This document shows positions 11,591 to 22,432 of a DNA stretch of 64,000 nt, in pieces. A program made the position numbers and the translations under genes. The notes beneath the pieces were generated by a model. It did no database searches. It saw only the letters and a program-made list of their open reading frames with translations, and was not told where the DNA came from. The number at the start of each line of letters is the position of its first letter. Positions within the stretch are counted from its first letter, which is position 1. The stretch comes from Tretioscincus oriximinensis. Its lineage: Eukaryota > Chordata > Lepidosauria > Squamata > Gymnophthalmidae. The DNA is taken from NCBI GenBank assembly GCA_022410635.1, contig JAJVDF010000046.1, positions 2,222,905 to 2,286,904 on the forward strand, in the 5' to 3' direction.

Positions 11591-14202
11591 TTTCTAAAGA
11601 AGAATTAAGCTGATTGTCTTCGGAAGAATGCTAAAGCCCACTGTATCCCAAAGGCAGTGCGCTTAATTCCACTAGTAGTATATATAGCAGATCCTCAAAA
11701 TTCTAGTTTTTACCATAAGACTGGCAGCCTCTAAGATTGTTTTCTTTTTTTTGTATATTTCTTAGAAAGTGTTTAAATATAATGCAGGAAGTGCCTCAAA
11801 GAAGCCTCAGAGGTACCTCATAGACACCGTGTGAGGTGTTTTGCATTTCCAAGCCTTCTGTAATCCACCCTTTCCCCCACAAGAGATTTAGGAGTGGGTG
11901 GAGGGAGACACCAGTGTGTGTGAACAATCCCACCTTAAAGGGATTGTGCCTTAAAGGTGGTGCCTCAAAGGTGCTTCAGAGATTTTTTTTGCTGTTTCTA
12001 GACAGAGCCTGAGGGGAAATAAAATATATACTTCTATAGCATCTTATATTCTCTTTTATGTTATTCATAAAATAGATAATTAAAAGTTTTGAAGGTCAGT
12101 TTTTTCCACATTCGAGGAGACATTTGTATCTTTGGCTTTAAAACAAAAATAATAATAAATTTTTAAGGAACAAAATTCCAGCAAGAACTAAAAAAAATAT
12201 TTAAGGAACAAAACTCCAGCAAGAGCTCCGCACAATCCTCAGCACAAATAAAGATAATGTGAAACTAATGAGTTCTTTGGTGCAGACATGTTGACAGCAA
12301 ATTCCAGAAAGTAGGTATGTTTGATATGCTAATGTGTTTGTTAATGGAAGATCTTCGTACAAATACTGAGAACATCTGTCAAAGATAACATTTATTAAAG
12401 GCATGCTATGTTTTTGTACTGTTAAATACAAGCAAGAAAAAAATAAAACCTACTGATCTCTCTCTCTCCCCTGTTAATTATTAGGACAGAATTAATTTTC
12501 TTNAATCTGCAAAACCATTCTGATAAACTTCTCTCTGAACGTATCTGCTGGTTCTGCAATGATTTGATCACTGCTACCAAGGCTGTTATTTTATTGGCCT
12601 CACTGTAACAGTGCCTTGTCAAACTAGTGATGGAAATGTCAAGATACCTCACAAAATACATAACTTGTGCCAGATGGTTGCTTATACCCTCCGAGTTCAA
12701 GAACATTTCAAGAGTTCAGCCAATTCCCCATTGTGCTAAAGAAGCAGATGCTAAGGCTACATTAACATGTGGCAAAAACTCCCAACCAAATAAGGCCCAC
12801 AAAAGTGTTGCTGATATAGTCCAGAGGTGGTCCTGTCACATATAAGTATGAAAATTAAACAAGATTTCTGAAATGTATTAGAGAGAAATAGAAATGGATT
12901 GAAAGCATTACCTGAGGCCTGATACCCACGTTTTATTTCCTGTGCTTTGGAGATATGTTTACCATGGAACCACATGTGTCCAGCCTTCCATGTGGTCTAA
13001 AGATCTTTAGGAGGCAGAAAACAGCCTTCTCATATTATGCAATTTTAACAGCCTACAAAACACTACTGAGAATAAGGCTCTGTGTGGACAGGGTCTCCAT
13101 TTTAAAGTCCCCCAAAAGAATCTTTCCCAGAGCTGCTTGTAGCAAACTGTAAATATTTTATTGGCTTGCAGGGAATTCTGGGGATTGTAATTAGAAAAGC
13201 ACAGCAGTGCCTTTTGAGGCTTCTCATTCAAACCAAGGCAACAGACGAATGGCAAGTAAAATGGAGACAGACGGTCAATGCATTTGTTTTTTTGTTTGCA
13301 AACCACAGCAAATGGACAGGTAGGGATGTAGCTTAAGATAAGAATACTCATAGTCCATCCTGCACAGATTCAGGCCAAGGAATCTATCCCAGGTTGTGGT
13401 TACAGGCCAACCTCCATGCCAGTTTCAAAGCTCACATGGCCACAACCTATGGAAAGACACCATGATAATTTCTNTGAAAAATACCTCAGGGTATTTATGT
13501 CAGACCATGGAGATGCCATTTGAGGAAGCATTCTGAAATACTTGTGACGAAGGTGAGATACTGGGTTCTCTGAAGAGGTTCTTTGGATACTGACCATTTT
13601 GAAAATGGGTCAGCATACTTGCTGCGACATGCCTCTTGTTGCCATACTGTGTACAACATTAAAGAAGTCATTTGATGTTGTCTCCCAAATTAAATGCAGA
13701 TGCAGACTGAGTTCCACAAATTATTTTTATAAGCTCAAATAAGTATATTGAAGATTCACAAGAGTTAATATTTCCCCACCTCTCTGTTGGTCATGACGTG
13801 CTCATAGATTATGGAACCTGTTCTATTGAGCCAGAGTCCGTTAGACCATTGTGCCTAATGTATTACAGTATCAGATAGCTCAGGTGCAAAAAAGAGTCAA
13901 GGTCAATCTCCATTGTAACACCACGCTGTACATTTCACCATGTCAGTACAACAGGGTGGATTCCACCACCCCCAAGCTCCCTTTGCTTTGAAACTCAAGC
14001 AAACTTCAAAGAAAGGGATGAGGTCTCTGCCAGTCACAAGGTCTTTGGCCTTGAAATCTTAAAAGGATTAATTTTAACTTGTGTGCCTCCTGAAACAGAT
14101 CTGTATNAAATGAGTAAAAAGAAGTACATTAAGTAAGCTTTGAGACAGTAGAAAGGCACTAAAGTGAAACTGGGAGAAATTACCATGGAAGTGCTTTCTC
14201 TT
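11591..14202. other. Mostly unassigned; repeat-like stretch 12905-13220
   Basis: No gene recognised. 12905-13220 holds 'cagggaattctggggattgt' and related words shared loosely with 25440-25800, which suggests an old interspersed repeat. The rest is unique-looking AT-rich DNA. Confidence 0.4.
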
Positions 14203-14422
14203 ACTTTGCTATCAAAATCAGAGAAATAGCCGTGTTAGTCTAGTAGAAAGTCCAGCAAAGGAGCTAGCAGCACTTTGAGACTAACTTGAGAAAAGTGGTT
14301 GGTATAAGCTTTCGTAGACAGGTCTGAAGAAGTAGATGTGTCTANGAAAGCTTATGCCAACCACTTTTCTCAAGTTAGTCTCAAAGTGCTGCTAGCTCCT
14401 TTGCTGGACTTTGCTTTCAAAA
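14203..14422. mobile_element. Foldback (head-to-head) Penelope-like element copy
   Basis: The left arm (about 14218-14322) is the PLE 3' tail on the minus strand. The right arm (about 14323-14410) is the same tail on the plus strand. Both keep 'tgagactaacttgagaaaag' or its complement and 'gctagcagcactttgaga' or its complement. The arms meet at the hammerhead-like start of the tail (tctgaagaagtagatg). Near-identical flanks, 'actttgctatcaaaa' (14203-14217) and 'actttgctttcaaaa' (14408-14422), look like a 13-15 bp TSD, although the first bases of the right one may belong to the element. No coding sequence. Confidence 0.75.
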
Positions 14423-14904
14423 GGCCCTCAGGTAGATGCATCCATGTGATACTGCAGTACAGATACTGTATGTCTCTTTGCATACACTTCTGATTGCATT
14501 TAGATGACCTACAGAGTCTATCAATATTCCTGTAGTAACAGAAATGAGGAAAGTTTAATAAAGCAAGCAAACAAACAGCAGTTTAGCAATCAGAAGTAGC
14601 TCTTATGTGCAATGGAATCAGTCACAAGGGAAATAAATTATGAGTAAAAGCAATTCTGTAACATTAATAATGATTATTTACATAAAATAAAGATATGCAT
14701 GGCTATAAATGATTTATTCAAACGCTGTCCACTTTGCTGTCAGACTAGAAGAACAAAAAGCTTTTCTAGAAGAAATGTGAATATATATCTTTTAAAAGAA
14801 CAGCAGTGAAAAAAGGGAACAAATCTATTTTGTAAGTCAATGCAAATTTAAACTACAGTATGTAGCTCTGATTTTTAACTGGGNTTCCTATTTAGATTTT
14901 CTTG
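14423..14904. other. No recognised feature
   Basis: AT-rich DNA without ORF or named repeat. Confidence 0.5.
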
Positions 14905-15253
14905 CATATTTATTTAATGACTTATAGCCTGCCCTTCACCATTGGTCCCAGGGTGGATAATGGGGTAAATAATTATAATAATAAAAATACACATTAATAA
15001 AACATTTTAAAAGATCATTCTTTCCCTCCCCCCTTCCCTCCCTGGAAGGACAGAGCACAGAGGGAGCTAAGAGTCAAANCCTGGGTTAAGAGGTGTGTTT
15101 TACCAGGTAGGCTTCTAGAGGAAAGCTGTTCCAGAGTGTGGGAACATCACAGAGAAGGCTCTCTTATGTGCCCGTGCCCCTTGCATCTCTGAAAGGGAGC
15201 TACAAGAATACTCTCTTCTTCTGAGATTATGTCCAATGGAAATTAAAAACTCT
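14905..15253 (-). mobile_element. LINE 3' region, minus strand
   Basis: It starts with 'tatttatttaatgactt', then 'cctgcccttcaccattgg' and 'cccagggtgg', the complement of a gggcggtataaat-type tail. Next to it, 'agctgttccagagtgtggga' and 'cacagagaaggctctc' match the analogous position in the copy at 21310-21500 ('gagaattccaggggg', 'cacagagaatgctctc'). Both are old copies of one family in the same orientation. Confidence 0.55.
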
Positions 15254-15403
15254 GTTACCATTTGCAGGGAGTCATGAACAGGGGCATATTTTGCTTTCCT
15301 CTGTTCAGACTGCCCAGGTGCATCTGGTGGGCCTCTGTGTGAGACAGAATGCTGGACTTGATAGGCTGTGGCCTGATCCAGTATGGCTCTTCTTATGTTC
15401 TTA
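15254..15403 (+). mobile_element. CR1-type LINE 3' end
   Basis: 'tttgcagggagtcatgaaca' runs through 'gcatctggtgggcctctgtg' and 'gaatgctggacttgatagg' to the terminal 'ggctcttcttatgttctta'. It is nearly identical to 60525-60668. It is 5'-truncated and abuts a PLE fragment. Confidence 0.75.
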
Positions 15404-15411
15404 TATTCTTG

Positions 15412-15744
15412 AAGGACTTAACAAAGATAATGGTTTCCTGGCCAATTATACATTTTTATGACACCTGTTAAGTATTTGATTGATTTACTATCAGACATTG
15501 CCTCTTGTTGCCCTAGGGACTTTTTCTCATGAGAGAATTAGTTTCTGCTATTTACCTGTTTTTATAAACCTGAAGTTCATACCCGATCACATTTGCATAT
15601 GCTTTGTCATCTCCCATACACAGTTTTCTATAAATACCTGACCCTGACATTAGTCTCTCAGCATCCAAAGAAGTAGATGTGTCTACGAAAGCTTATGCCA
15701 TCCACTTTCCCCCTGTTAGTCTCAAAGTGCTACTAGCCCCTTTG
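15412..15744 (+). mobile_element. Penelope-like element 3' fragment
   Basis: Collinear with 17124-17474. It begins at the codons for the end of the ORF ('aaggacttaacaaagataat'), passes the stop and 3' UTR, and ends in the tail 'cgaaagcttatgcca', then 'ctcaaagtgctactagcccc'. The hammerhead-like CTGAAGA box is mutated to CCAAAGA here (about 15665). The extreme 3' end of the tail is missing. Confidence 0.8.
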
Positions 15745-16748
15745 ATAGATCAAATATGTTTGTTCATCAAACCCTTATACCCATTTCTTGCTTATCGAAA
15801 TAACACAATGAACTACCATGATGCTGAATGAGATTTTGGCACCATGTACAAAACTGGAGGACGCATTGCAAGCTCAGAAGANGTGGCATATAAATTCACC
15901 AACTCATTAGGACAACCTACAATCTCCATCTTCAACCTTAGTCTTACATCAGTGGTTCTTTCAACATTTACCTGAACAAGGAGTCTAAGAAGCTGTTTCC
16001 TGCATGCTAGTACAGAGCAGATTGACNCCTTTCCATTTGTTCCACTTGCACTGAATCAAAACATTGAGCTGGAAAAATGGAAATAAATAACACCATACCC
16101 CAAATTAAAAAGGTCCACAGAAGGGCACCAGAGGAAATCTCCCAAAGATTCCTGTGATGGATTGGCTGAGCCATTATATGGGTACACCAGACCAAGTGGT
16201 GTGGAGAATCTGGTGCCATCTTATTTGGTTTTGGGGGAAAACATCCCAAATTTTAAAATACCCACAACTCTATCACCCGTTGCTTACGGTTCTGGATGCT
16301 AGGGAATTTTCACTGACAAATCTACAGAACTAAGGCTGGAATTAACACTCAAAAGCAGAAAGGCAAAAGGAAAGTAATCACCATAAATACTGTNTTCACC
16401 TTGCATATTAAACAGACACTGGCATTGATTCAAAGAGATAAGTTAGAGTAGCAATATCAGGCAGTGAAATTCTTGGAAAAGATAACACATTTGACCAGGC
16501 ATTGAATCAAACACAAGTGCCTTCTAAAGCCTCAAGAGAAACTCTTGTTCAATAGTAAAGATTTTTTAAAAATAAGATTTAGATGGATCCAACGTTTTAA
16601 ATCATCTGAAAGGCAGTGCAAGTTAGAGGCTCTTTGTTTCCAAAGGATGAGAGTCCTCAGCTATTTCTACACTTATCTCATTGGCAGCTTGTGTCAGCTA
16701 GTGTTCCTATCCCATCTCTAATCCATATTGTCTTTAATGTGCATTTTA
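15745..16748. other. No recognised feature; may include decayed PLE ORF at its right end
   Basis: No ORF or named repeat was found. The last ~100 bp directly precede a MITE that appears to sit inside the PLE copy continuing at 16831, so they may be diverged PLE coding sequence. Confidence 0.4.
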
Positions 16749-16830
16749 TATACTGCTCAAAACAATTAAGGGAACACTGTAACATAACAGTGTAAGACTA
16801 AGTGTTCCCTTAATTGTTTTGAGCAGTATA
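16749..16830. mobile_element. Tc1/mariner-type MITE, copy 1
   Basis: A near-perfect palindrome. 'tactgctcaaaacaattaag' opens the element and its complement closes it, with 30-bp arms and a ~20-bp centre. It is flanked by TA on both sides (16749-16750 and 16829-16830). The TACTGCTCAAAA terminus and TA target are those of a Tc1-like family known to me from fish and other vertebrates. No transposase. A second copy lies at 47468-47547. Confidence 0.85.
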
Positions 16831-16844
16831 CTAATTGCATGTAA

Positions 16845-17171
16845 AAGTCTTCTAATGTGGTGTATTCCATCTTCTGCCAACAATGCCCCTCTACACTCTA
16901 CATTGGGCAAACAGGACAATCCCTTCGCCAGAGAATAAATGGACACAAATCAGATATTCGAAATGGAAACACACAAAAACCAGTTGCTGAACATTTTAAC
17001 CTTCCAGGACATTCTCTCTCAGACCTCAGGACTGCAGTTCTTGAACAAAGAAACTACAAAGGAAGATTTGAAAGAGAAGCAGCAGAACTCGAATACATTC
17101 ACAAGTTCCAGGCCATCAGCAAAGGACTTAACAGAGACAATGGTTTCCTGGCCAACTATACATTTTTATGA
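16845..17171 (+). pseudogene. Penelope-like GIY-YIG endonuclease domain, partial
   Basis: An open frame of about 108 codons with no start of its own. It reads in from the NVVYSIFC segment. The GIY-YIG signature is visible as VVYSI, then LYIGQTGQSLRQRINGH about 10 residues later; the YIG tyrosine and the conserved arginine of the LRQR segment are present. The C-terminal part (EREAAELEYIHKFQAISKGL, then NRDNGFL) matches the usual end of PLE ORFs. One extra base around 16848-16852 appears to shift the frame relative to the expected upstream Cys-Lys-Ser-Ser segment. In a live element the domain nicks target DNA for target-primed reverse transcription. Here it is a fossil: the reverse transcriptase domain is missing and a MITE abuts it. 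Confidence 0.85.
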
Positions 17172-17396
17172 CACCTGTTAAGTATTTGATTGATTCTCTA
17201 CCAGACATTGCACCTTGTTGCCCCAGGCACTTTTTTACGTAAGAGGATTAGTTCCTGCTATTTACCTGTCTTTTTAAGGAGATTAGTTCCTGCTATTTAC
17301 CTACAATTCAACACCTCCCTATAGTTGCATATGCTTTGTCTTCTCCCATACACATTTCCCTATAAATACCTGACCCTGGCATTAGTCCCTCAGCAT

Positions 17397-17430
17397 CTGA
17401 AGAAGTAGACCTGTCTACGAAAGCTTATGC
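17397..17430 (+). ncRNA. Hammerhead-like ribozyme core in PLE tail
   Basis: The box CTGAAGA (17397-17403) is followed by the helix arms GTAGAC and GTCTAC and then GAAA (17419-17422). A short GC-TTAT-GC hairpin, equivalent to a minimal stem III, comes next. PLEs are known to carry hammerhead motifs in their terminal repeats. Two departures are visible. There is one extra A before stem II, and the base after stem III is C (GCCA) where a cleavable site needs U-H. Self-cleavage is therefore doubtful in this copy. Confidence 0.55.
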
Positions 17431-17515
17431 CAACCACTTTTCTCAAGTTAGTCTCAAAGTGCTGCTAGCCCCTTTGCTGGACTTTCTGCTAGACTAACAC
17501 GGCTATTTCTCTGAA

Positions 17516-20500
17516 ATTTATTGCTTTTATTATTATAAAATCTGAAGAGCTGAGGGAAGAGAGGGAGTAAAATAAGTTAGTGAATTACAGCCCATGGGCA
17601 AAATACAACTAAAATACCGGGCTGCAACCTGTATATAGATAGTTATTATATTTGTAATTTAGCAAATTCAACCCCTACATTGTGTAAAAGTAAGGAACTT
17701 TCCAAGAATAAAATGTACTGAACATATTGTTGTTGAACTGAATGAATTACTTTGCTACTTTATCAAATGAGGGATGTTTCTTGTTTCTGACAAGAGCTTA
17801 ACGGTACATCACAGAAGATGCTCATTGTTCATGGGATTTCTTTTTTCTTTATACTAAGCTGTAACTCCTAAAACATGGATGCCAGCATTGAATTGATCAT
17901 AGGGATGGCTAAGTTTAAACAGACTTCACTCAGTGCAGCGGCAAAAGCTCAATAGACAATCCATGGTAGAAAGCGTCTAGTCTTTGACTAATCAGGTCTG
18001 TGTTCATTCAACGTTTAAGAAACAAAGGGAATGCCAGAGTTTAAAGACTATTTTCAAAGATCATTTCCTGAAGCAAAGTCTGACACTACACAATAGTGTG
18101 TAGACTGCAAAACAAAGTACTCAAATAAATTGCAAATTAAGCATGCACAGTGTTTGGGAAATGTCGCTTTAAAAAGAACATCTAGTGTCCAATGTCTCCA
18201 AGAGGAACAAATTTGCATTGAAATTCAATTATTTAAATAAAGAACAGGTTCAATTATGGTTCCTTTGAAGTGAATTGAAATAATTCAAAAGTTTTTCTTC
18301 CCCAACTTTTTTTTTTAAAAAAAATAGTTCTTGTAAATATTTGCATGTTTGCCAAGATATTTTTTTTGTAATAATCCACATGCTGAGCTTCAAATGCAAC
18401 TATTCTCCAACTTAAGATCTGGGTTTTAAAATGGAGTCTTCATTGACTGTGCCAATAATCCCCACCATAGGGATTGGTTGACTGCCATCTTTTATTGTTA
18501 ACATTTCTTATCCTTTCAGCAAAATAGTTTATTGATTTTATTTGGGCAAGATGTATTTTCTGGCCTTTAATATGGATTTGAGGTGAGGGTTACCTTTTTC
18601 ACCACAGTTATTTATTCTTGCAGAATATTTTTAATGATTTATACTGTATTTCTATGTAATGCTTCATCCATTTTGTAAAACATGTTGGTGGCTGATGATG
18701 GTAGTGATGAAGTGGATGAAATGAATCTAATTAAATTGAATGAAATGAAATGAATCAAATATTTAGAGGTATGAGGCATGCATATTAATGTTTCCCATAA
18801 TTTGTGATGATACTTCTTCCAAGTATCCCTTTAAATTGCATACAGAATATTTTTCTATGGACTGAATAGATAAGAAGAAAATATGCACTGCATTTATGGC
18901 ATGAAATGAACAAAAGAAAATCACAGAGCCCACAGAAGTACTAATTTGTGCCTGCCATGTGTTGTTTTTTCCCTCCATTATAAACGCAACAGACATATCA
19001 TTTTATTTGCATTTTCTCTAGGTCAGACTTTGAAATTAGATTTGAATTTTGATTTTATGAAGCTTTGGAGGGAAACCCTCTCTATATCTTGCTCTTCCAA
19101 GAGGAGAAGGTTCTGGTGTTTGACTGTGTCTAGTAATGGCCTAGATGTGTATCAATGAGTTGAATTGAATCTGGACCAGAAGACTATAGTGGTCATTTCT
19201 GAAGTAACTGGCCAGATTAGAATGATTCCAACTTCTGTCCAGGAACAAGCCTTCTTCACTGATATAGCCTNCACATTGGCTCTCTAGATCATCCAATCTT
19301 CAGACCCATCTGTAGGGTTTTCCTTACTAGAAACTAAAGTTCTTGATTTTGGGTTCCTGGGAGATCCATCTTAGCATCACAATTTTGAGTGTCACTGAAA
19401 TGGTTTTCCTTGCTAAACAGATCCAGAGTTCATGCATTCTTCACATTTGCCTTCTTCACATTAACAGATTTTTAAAGAGGGGGAGCATGTGGGAAGCATC
19501 TGGTGAACTTTTCTCTTTGTCACGTTAATTAAAGATGCAGCACTTCTGTCCTGCTTCTTTCTGGTAACCAGATATTACAATTCTAGACAGATAGATAGAA
19601 TCCCAGATGAAGCTTAAAAATAGAAGGAAAAATTCCAAAGTGTTTGCAAAACATTAATAGATAATAGTAGTGATGGTGGGGGAGTTGTGTGCAATTAGCA
19701 GTGGGGTAATTGTGATGATTAAGTTAATGATCAGATGTCAATAGGAAAGAGACATGCATTCTGTGACCTGTGGGCTAAACGATTGCATGTGCCTGTCATC
19801 TCCTGTTTATCACAGAGGTGTGGAAATACGTTAGAAGTTGAGAGAAGAGTGTGGGATTTTGCAGCCATATAATGCACATGGCATTTTCCAGTAATGCAGT
19901 TGAAACAGGCTAATGTGTCCTGCCTCTTAAGAGGTTTGCTACTTTAGCAACAGTCAGATTACAGGCCCAGTAAAAATAGACCCTTTTCATATGAGATATA
20001 GTTTTTTGCTAGGACTCTCCTCTGCATTTTTCAAGGAAGATAACAGAGGCTTTGTCTTGCCTTGGCATTCTCCATGTGCCCAGGACAGAGCATAGATTAG
20101 ATGAAAACAGCTCCCATAAACAATTTTGGAATGCCTCAATAATGAGATCTACTGCCGTTATCTTAGACTTGTAAGTATGTGGACAGCATAGACAGAATAC
20201 AAGGAGAACACTTTTCTGTAATACTACAGAAAATGCTCAAGAAGAGGTGCTATAAGAGGAGAACTATTAAAAAGCCACCCTCCCCTGCTGAAACTTTGAA
20301 GTCTAGGAAATCTCCAGCAGTCACTTTAAGGGCTGGGCTGCCCTTTGGCAACAGCTGTCATCACCATTAACTATTTAGTCTGTGGATGTTACTTAGCATA
20401 TGTTAGTTTAGCACAGAAAGGACTAAAGTACCTAGAAAAATATTCTGTATGCAATTTACATATGATGCAAATCTGCAGGCCATCTTTCCAATGCTACTTT

Positions 20501-21184
20501 TTATTTCANTTTTCCCATGAAGTTCAAGTGCTTTAAAGATTATTAAATGATTATTCTTAATTTCATTGTATTTTACTCTAGTCTGCTATCTCCACTTTTA
20601 AGAATAATTTTATTCAAAGAAAACCATAAGTTGGTATTCACACTAAAAAAGAGGGAGTCTGAAAAACACCTTAAAGATTGCAATAATCATACTACTGCCA
20701 TNAGCCATGTTAAAACCTACAAAATGCTGTTCTTAAGTACTTTATTTGGCCTTTAATTTAAATTAGAAGTAAGACAAGCACACCAGCACCTATAAGATAC
20801 TACCTTTAAGTTGCTCTAGAGCTGTTTTTTTTTATTATTTCTTCAGCTGAAGTCTTAGAATTCAAGATGATAGGCCTGTGAGGAACCATGCTGGAATGAA
20901 CATGGAATAGTGAATTCTTGCCAACCAATTAGAAACTAACATTGTCTATTGTAATGTAACATTTACACAGATTGTACTCTAACCCCAGTCATGTAATAAC
21001 AGAAAGTTCTGTTTGCACTGTAGTATACTGCTATGATTGCTTGCGGCAGAAAATGTCTATCCAGTGGCTAGAAACCAAACTGTTCTGTTTGAACAACTGA
21101 GCAGAGTTCATGAGCACTTGGTACCAATTAAACGTGCAGTTGGAAACTGAGCTAAACTTCATCCTCTATAGAGATTGAGGTAAT
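17516..21184. other. No recognised gene
   Basis: AT-rich DNA with T runs and short ORFs. Only one weak exon-like window, 20084-20170, is listed separately. An ATGAAATGAAT-type simple stretch occurs near 18715-18760. Confidence 0.45.
20084..20170 (+). other. Weak candidate internal exon
   Basis: A pyrimidine-rich acceptor (cattctccatgtgcccag) precedes an 87-nt stretch open in one frame and closed by a strong donor (ctt|gtaagtatg). The translated segment contains LDENSSHKQFWNASIMRSTA, which I do not recognise. Its phases do not directly match the candidate exon at 45840. Open frames of this length are common by chance, so confidence is low. Confidence 0.15.
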
Positions 21185-21506
21185 ACATTATTTATTTATT
21201 TACATTTATATTTTGTCCTATACCCAAAGGTCTCAGGGCGGATCACAATAAAAAATGAAAAAAAAAGATTAAAATAGTGTACAAAATACAAAAGTGTAAA
21301 AAATACAACAGTATCTTTAAGGGATTTTTTTTGGATCAGCCGAAGGCAGGGTGAACAGATACATTGGAGATGCCTGGCACACCCAGGGGGGGAGNGAGAG
21401 AGAATTCCAGGGGGCTATCACAGAGAATGCTCTCCCATGAGTCCACACTATTTTGACAAATGAATGAGGTGGGACTGTTCTAACTAGTTCAGTAGTAGTA
21501 GATTTC
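21185..21506 (-). mobile_element. LINE 3' region with shared SINE-type tail
   Basis: A (TTTA)n start is followed by 'tttgtcctatacccaaaggt' and 'ctcagggcgg', the complement of a tail that the SINE at 47090-47345 also carries. Interior words match the copy at 14905-15253. No tRNA head is present, so this is the LINE-type partner rather than the SINE. Confidence 0.6.
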
Positions 21507-21595
21507 CAAGAAATAGCCATATTAGTTTTTGTTCAGAAGGTCCAGCAAGGGGACTTATGACACTAGATGCTCTGAAGATGTAGACTGTTATTCTC
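21507..21595 (-). mobile_element. Old Penelope-like tail fragment
   Basis: 'aagaaatagccatattagtt' and 'ggtccagcaaggggact' are diverged versions of the tail end (complement of tagactaacacggctatttc and tccagcaaaggagct). Short and degenerate. Confidence 0.5.
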
Positions 21596-21725
21596 AGGCC
21601 TGACCACATTGATTACAGGAAAAATCAAAGAAGTTCTCATTTTCTTAATGAGTTTCAGTCTGGCCATTCCTTCTCATGACTACTTCTTGCAGAGACTATT
21701 TATGCCAGGTAAATTCTAGTTTCAC

Positions 21726-21837
21726 TTTTGATAGGAATATAAGTATATTACATACATTCTGGTTGACCATATAGATACAGTACTCTCCTTTTCCATGTTG
21801 TATAAAGTCAATTAATGTCTTCTTCTGAATTATTTCA
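21726..21837 (+). repeat. Direct repeat, left copy (~105 bp)
   Basis: It begins 'tttgataggaatataagta' and ends 'cttcttctgaattattt'. About 90% identical by eye to 22332-22432, which lacks an 8-bp piece (ccatatag). The pair brackets the PLE fragment 21838-22331. Confidence 0.85.
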
Positions 21838-22331
21838 GACAAACAAAATCCCTAACAGGAGAAATGGATAAACAAGACCCAACCACAAATCTCCACCAAG
21901 CAAAACACAAAAAGTAGAAAAGCAGAATCAAGCAAAGTGTAAAAATATATTTAATATGGTGGCAGTATATATACTGGGAATATTGCCACATAACAACTAA
22001 ACACCACAATAAAAAATAATACAATAAAACTAAAGTACATAAAAAAAGTCCATAAAAATATGAAAAGTTCAAATCTAATGTCCATAGGAAGGCAAAATCC
22101 AAAAGAAGATGGTCCACGAATAGAGAAACCTGTAGGACTCCAAGATGATCCATGGATAAAAATGACTTTTGAACGCCAGACGCACTTCAACCTCGGTCTT
22201 CTTCAGTGGCACAACAGACAATGATCAAGAGGAAGAGCCACAAAATATTCAATTTTCAAACCCAATGTGAATATTTGCCAAGATGCAGCTTAGACAGCCA
22301 TCTCATAAATATAAAATAGAGTAGCTTCTCC
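21838..22331 (-). mobile_element. Second Penelope-like family, terminal region
   Basis: On the minus strand the segment 22210-22160 reads 'cactgaagaagaccgaggtt' then 'gaagtgcgtctggcgttc', the signature of Neptune-type PLE ends (usual form CTGAAGAAG, stem, GAAACGCGTCTGG). The rest is A-rich on the plus strand. No reverse transcriptase or GIY-YIG coding was identified. It sits exactly between two ~105-bp direct repeats. Confidence 0.6.
22179..22206 (-). ncRNA. Hammerhead-like core, second PLE family
   Basis: Minus strand: CTGAAGA (22206-22200), a short stem GACC/GGTT, then GAAG and TGCGTC. Relative to the usual GAAACGCGTC form the fourth A is G, so the core is probably inactive. The GTC cleavage triplet is kept. 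Confidence 0.4.
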
Positions 22332-22432
22332 TTTGATAGGAATATAAGTATATTACATACATTGTGGTTGATACAATACTCTCCTTTTCCATGTTGTCTA
22401 ATGTCATTTAATGTCTTCTTCTGAATTATTTA
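22332..22432 (+). repeat. Direct repeat, right copy (~100 bp)
   Basis: Counterpart of 21726-21837, in the same orientation. See that entry. Confidence 0.85.

Larger units (their letters stand above)
16831..17515 (+). mobile_element. 5'-truncated Penelope-like retroelement with tail
   Basis: Contains the C-terminal GIY-YIG coding region (to the stop at 17169-17171), a ~220-bp 3' UTR and the tail 17390-17515, which ends 'agactaacacggctatttct'. A 25-30 bp stretch around 'agttcctgctatttacct' is tandemly duplicated in the UTR (17250-17302). PLEs are reverse transcriptase plus GIY-YIG endonuclease elements; the reverse transcriptase part is absent here. The tail is the piece that is also found as foldback units at 14203 and 32753. 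Confidence 0.88.
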
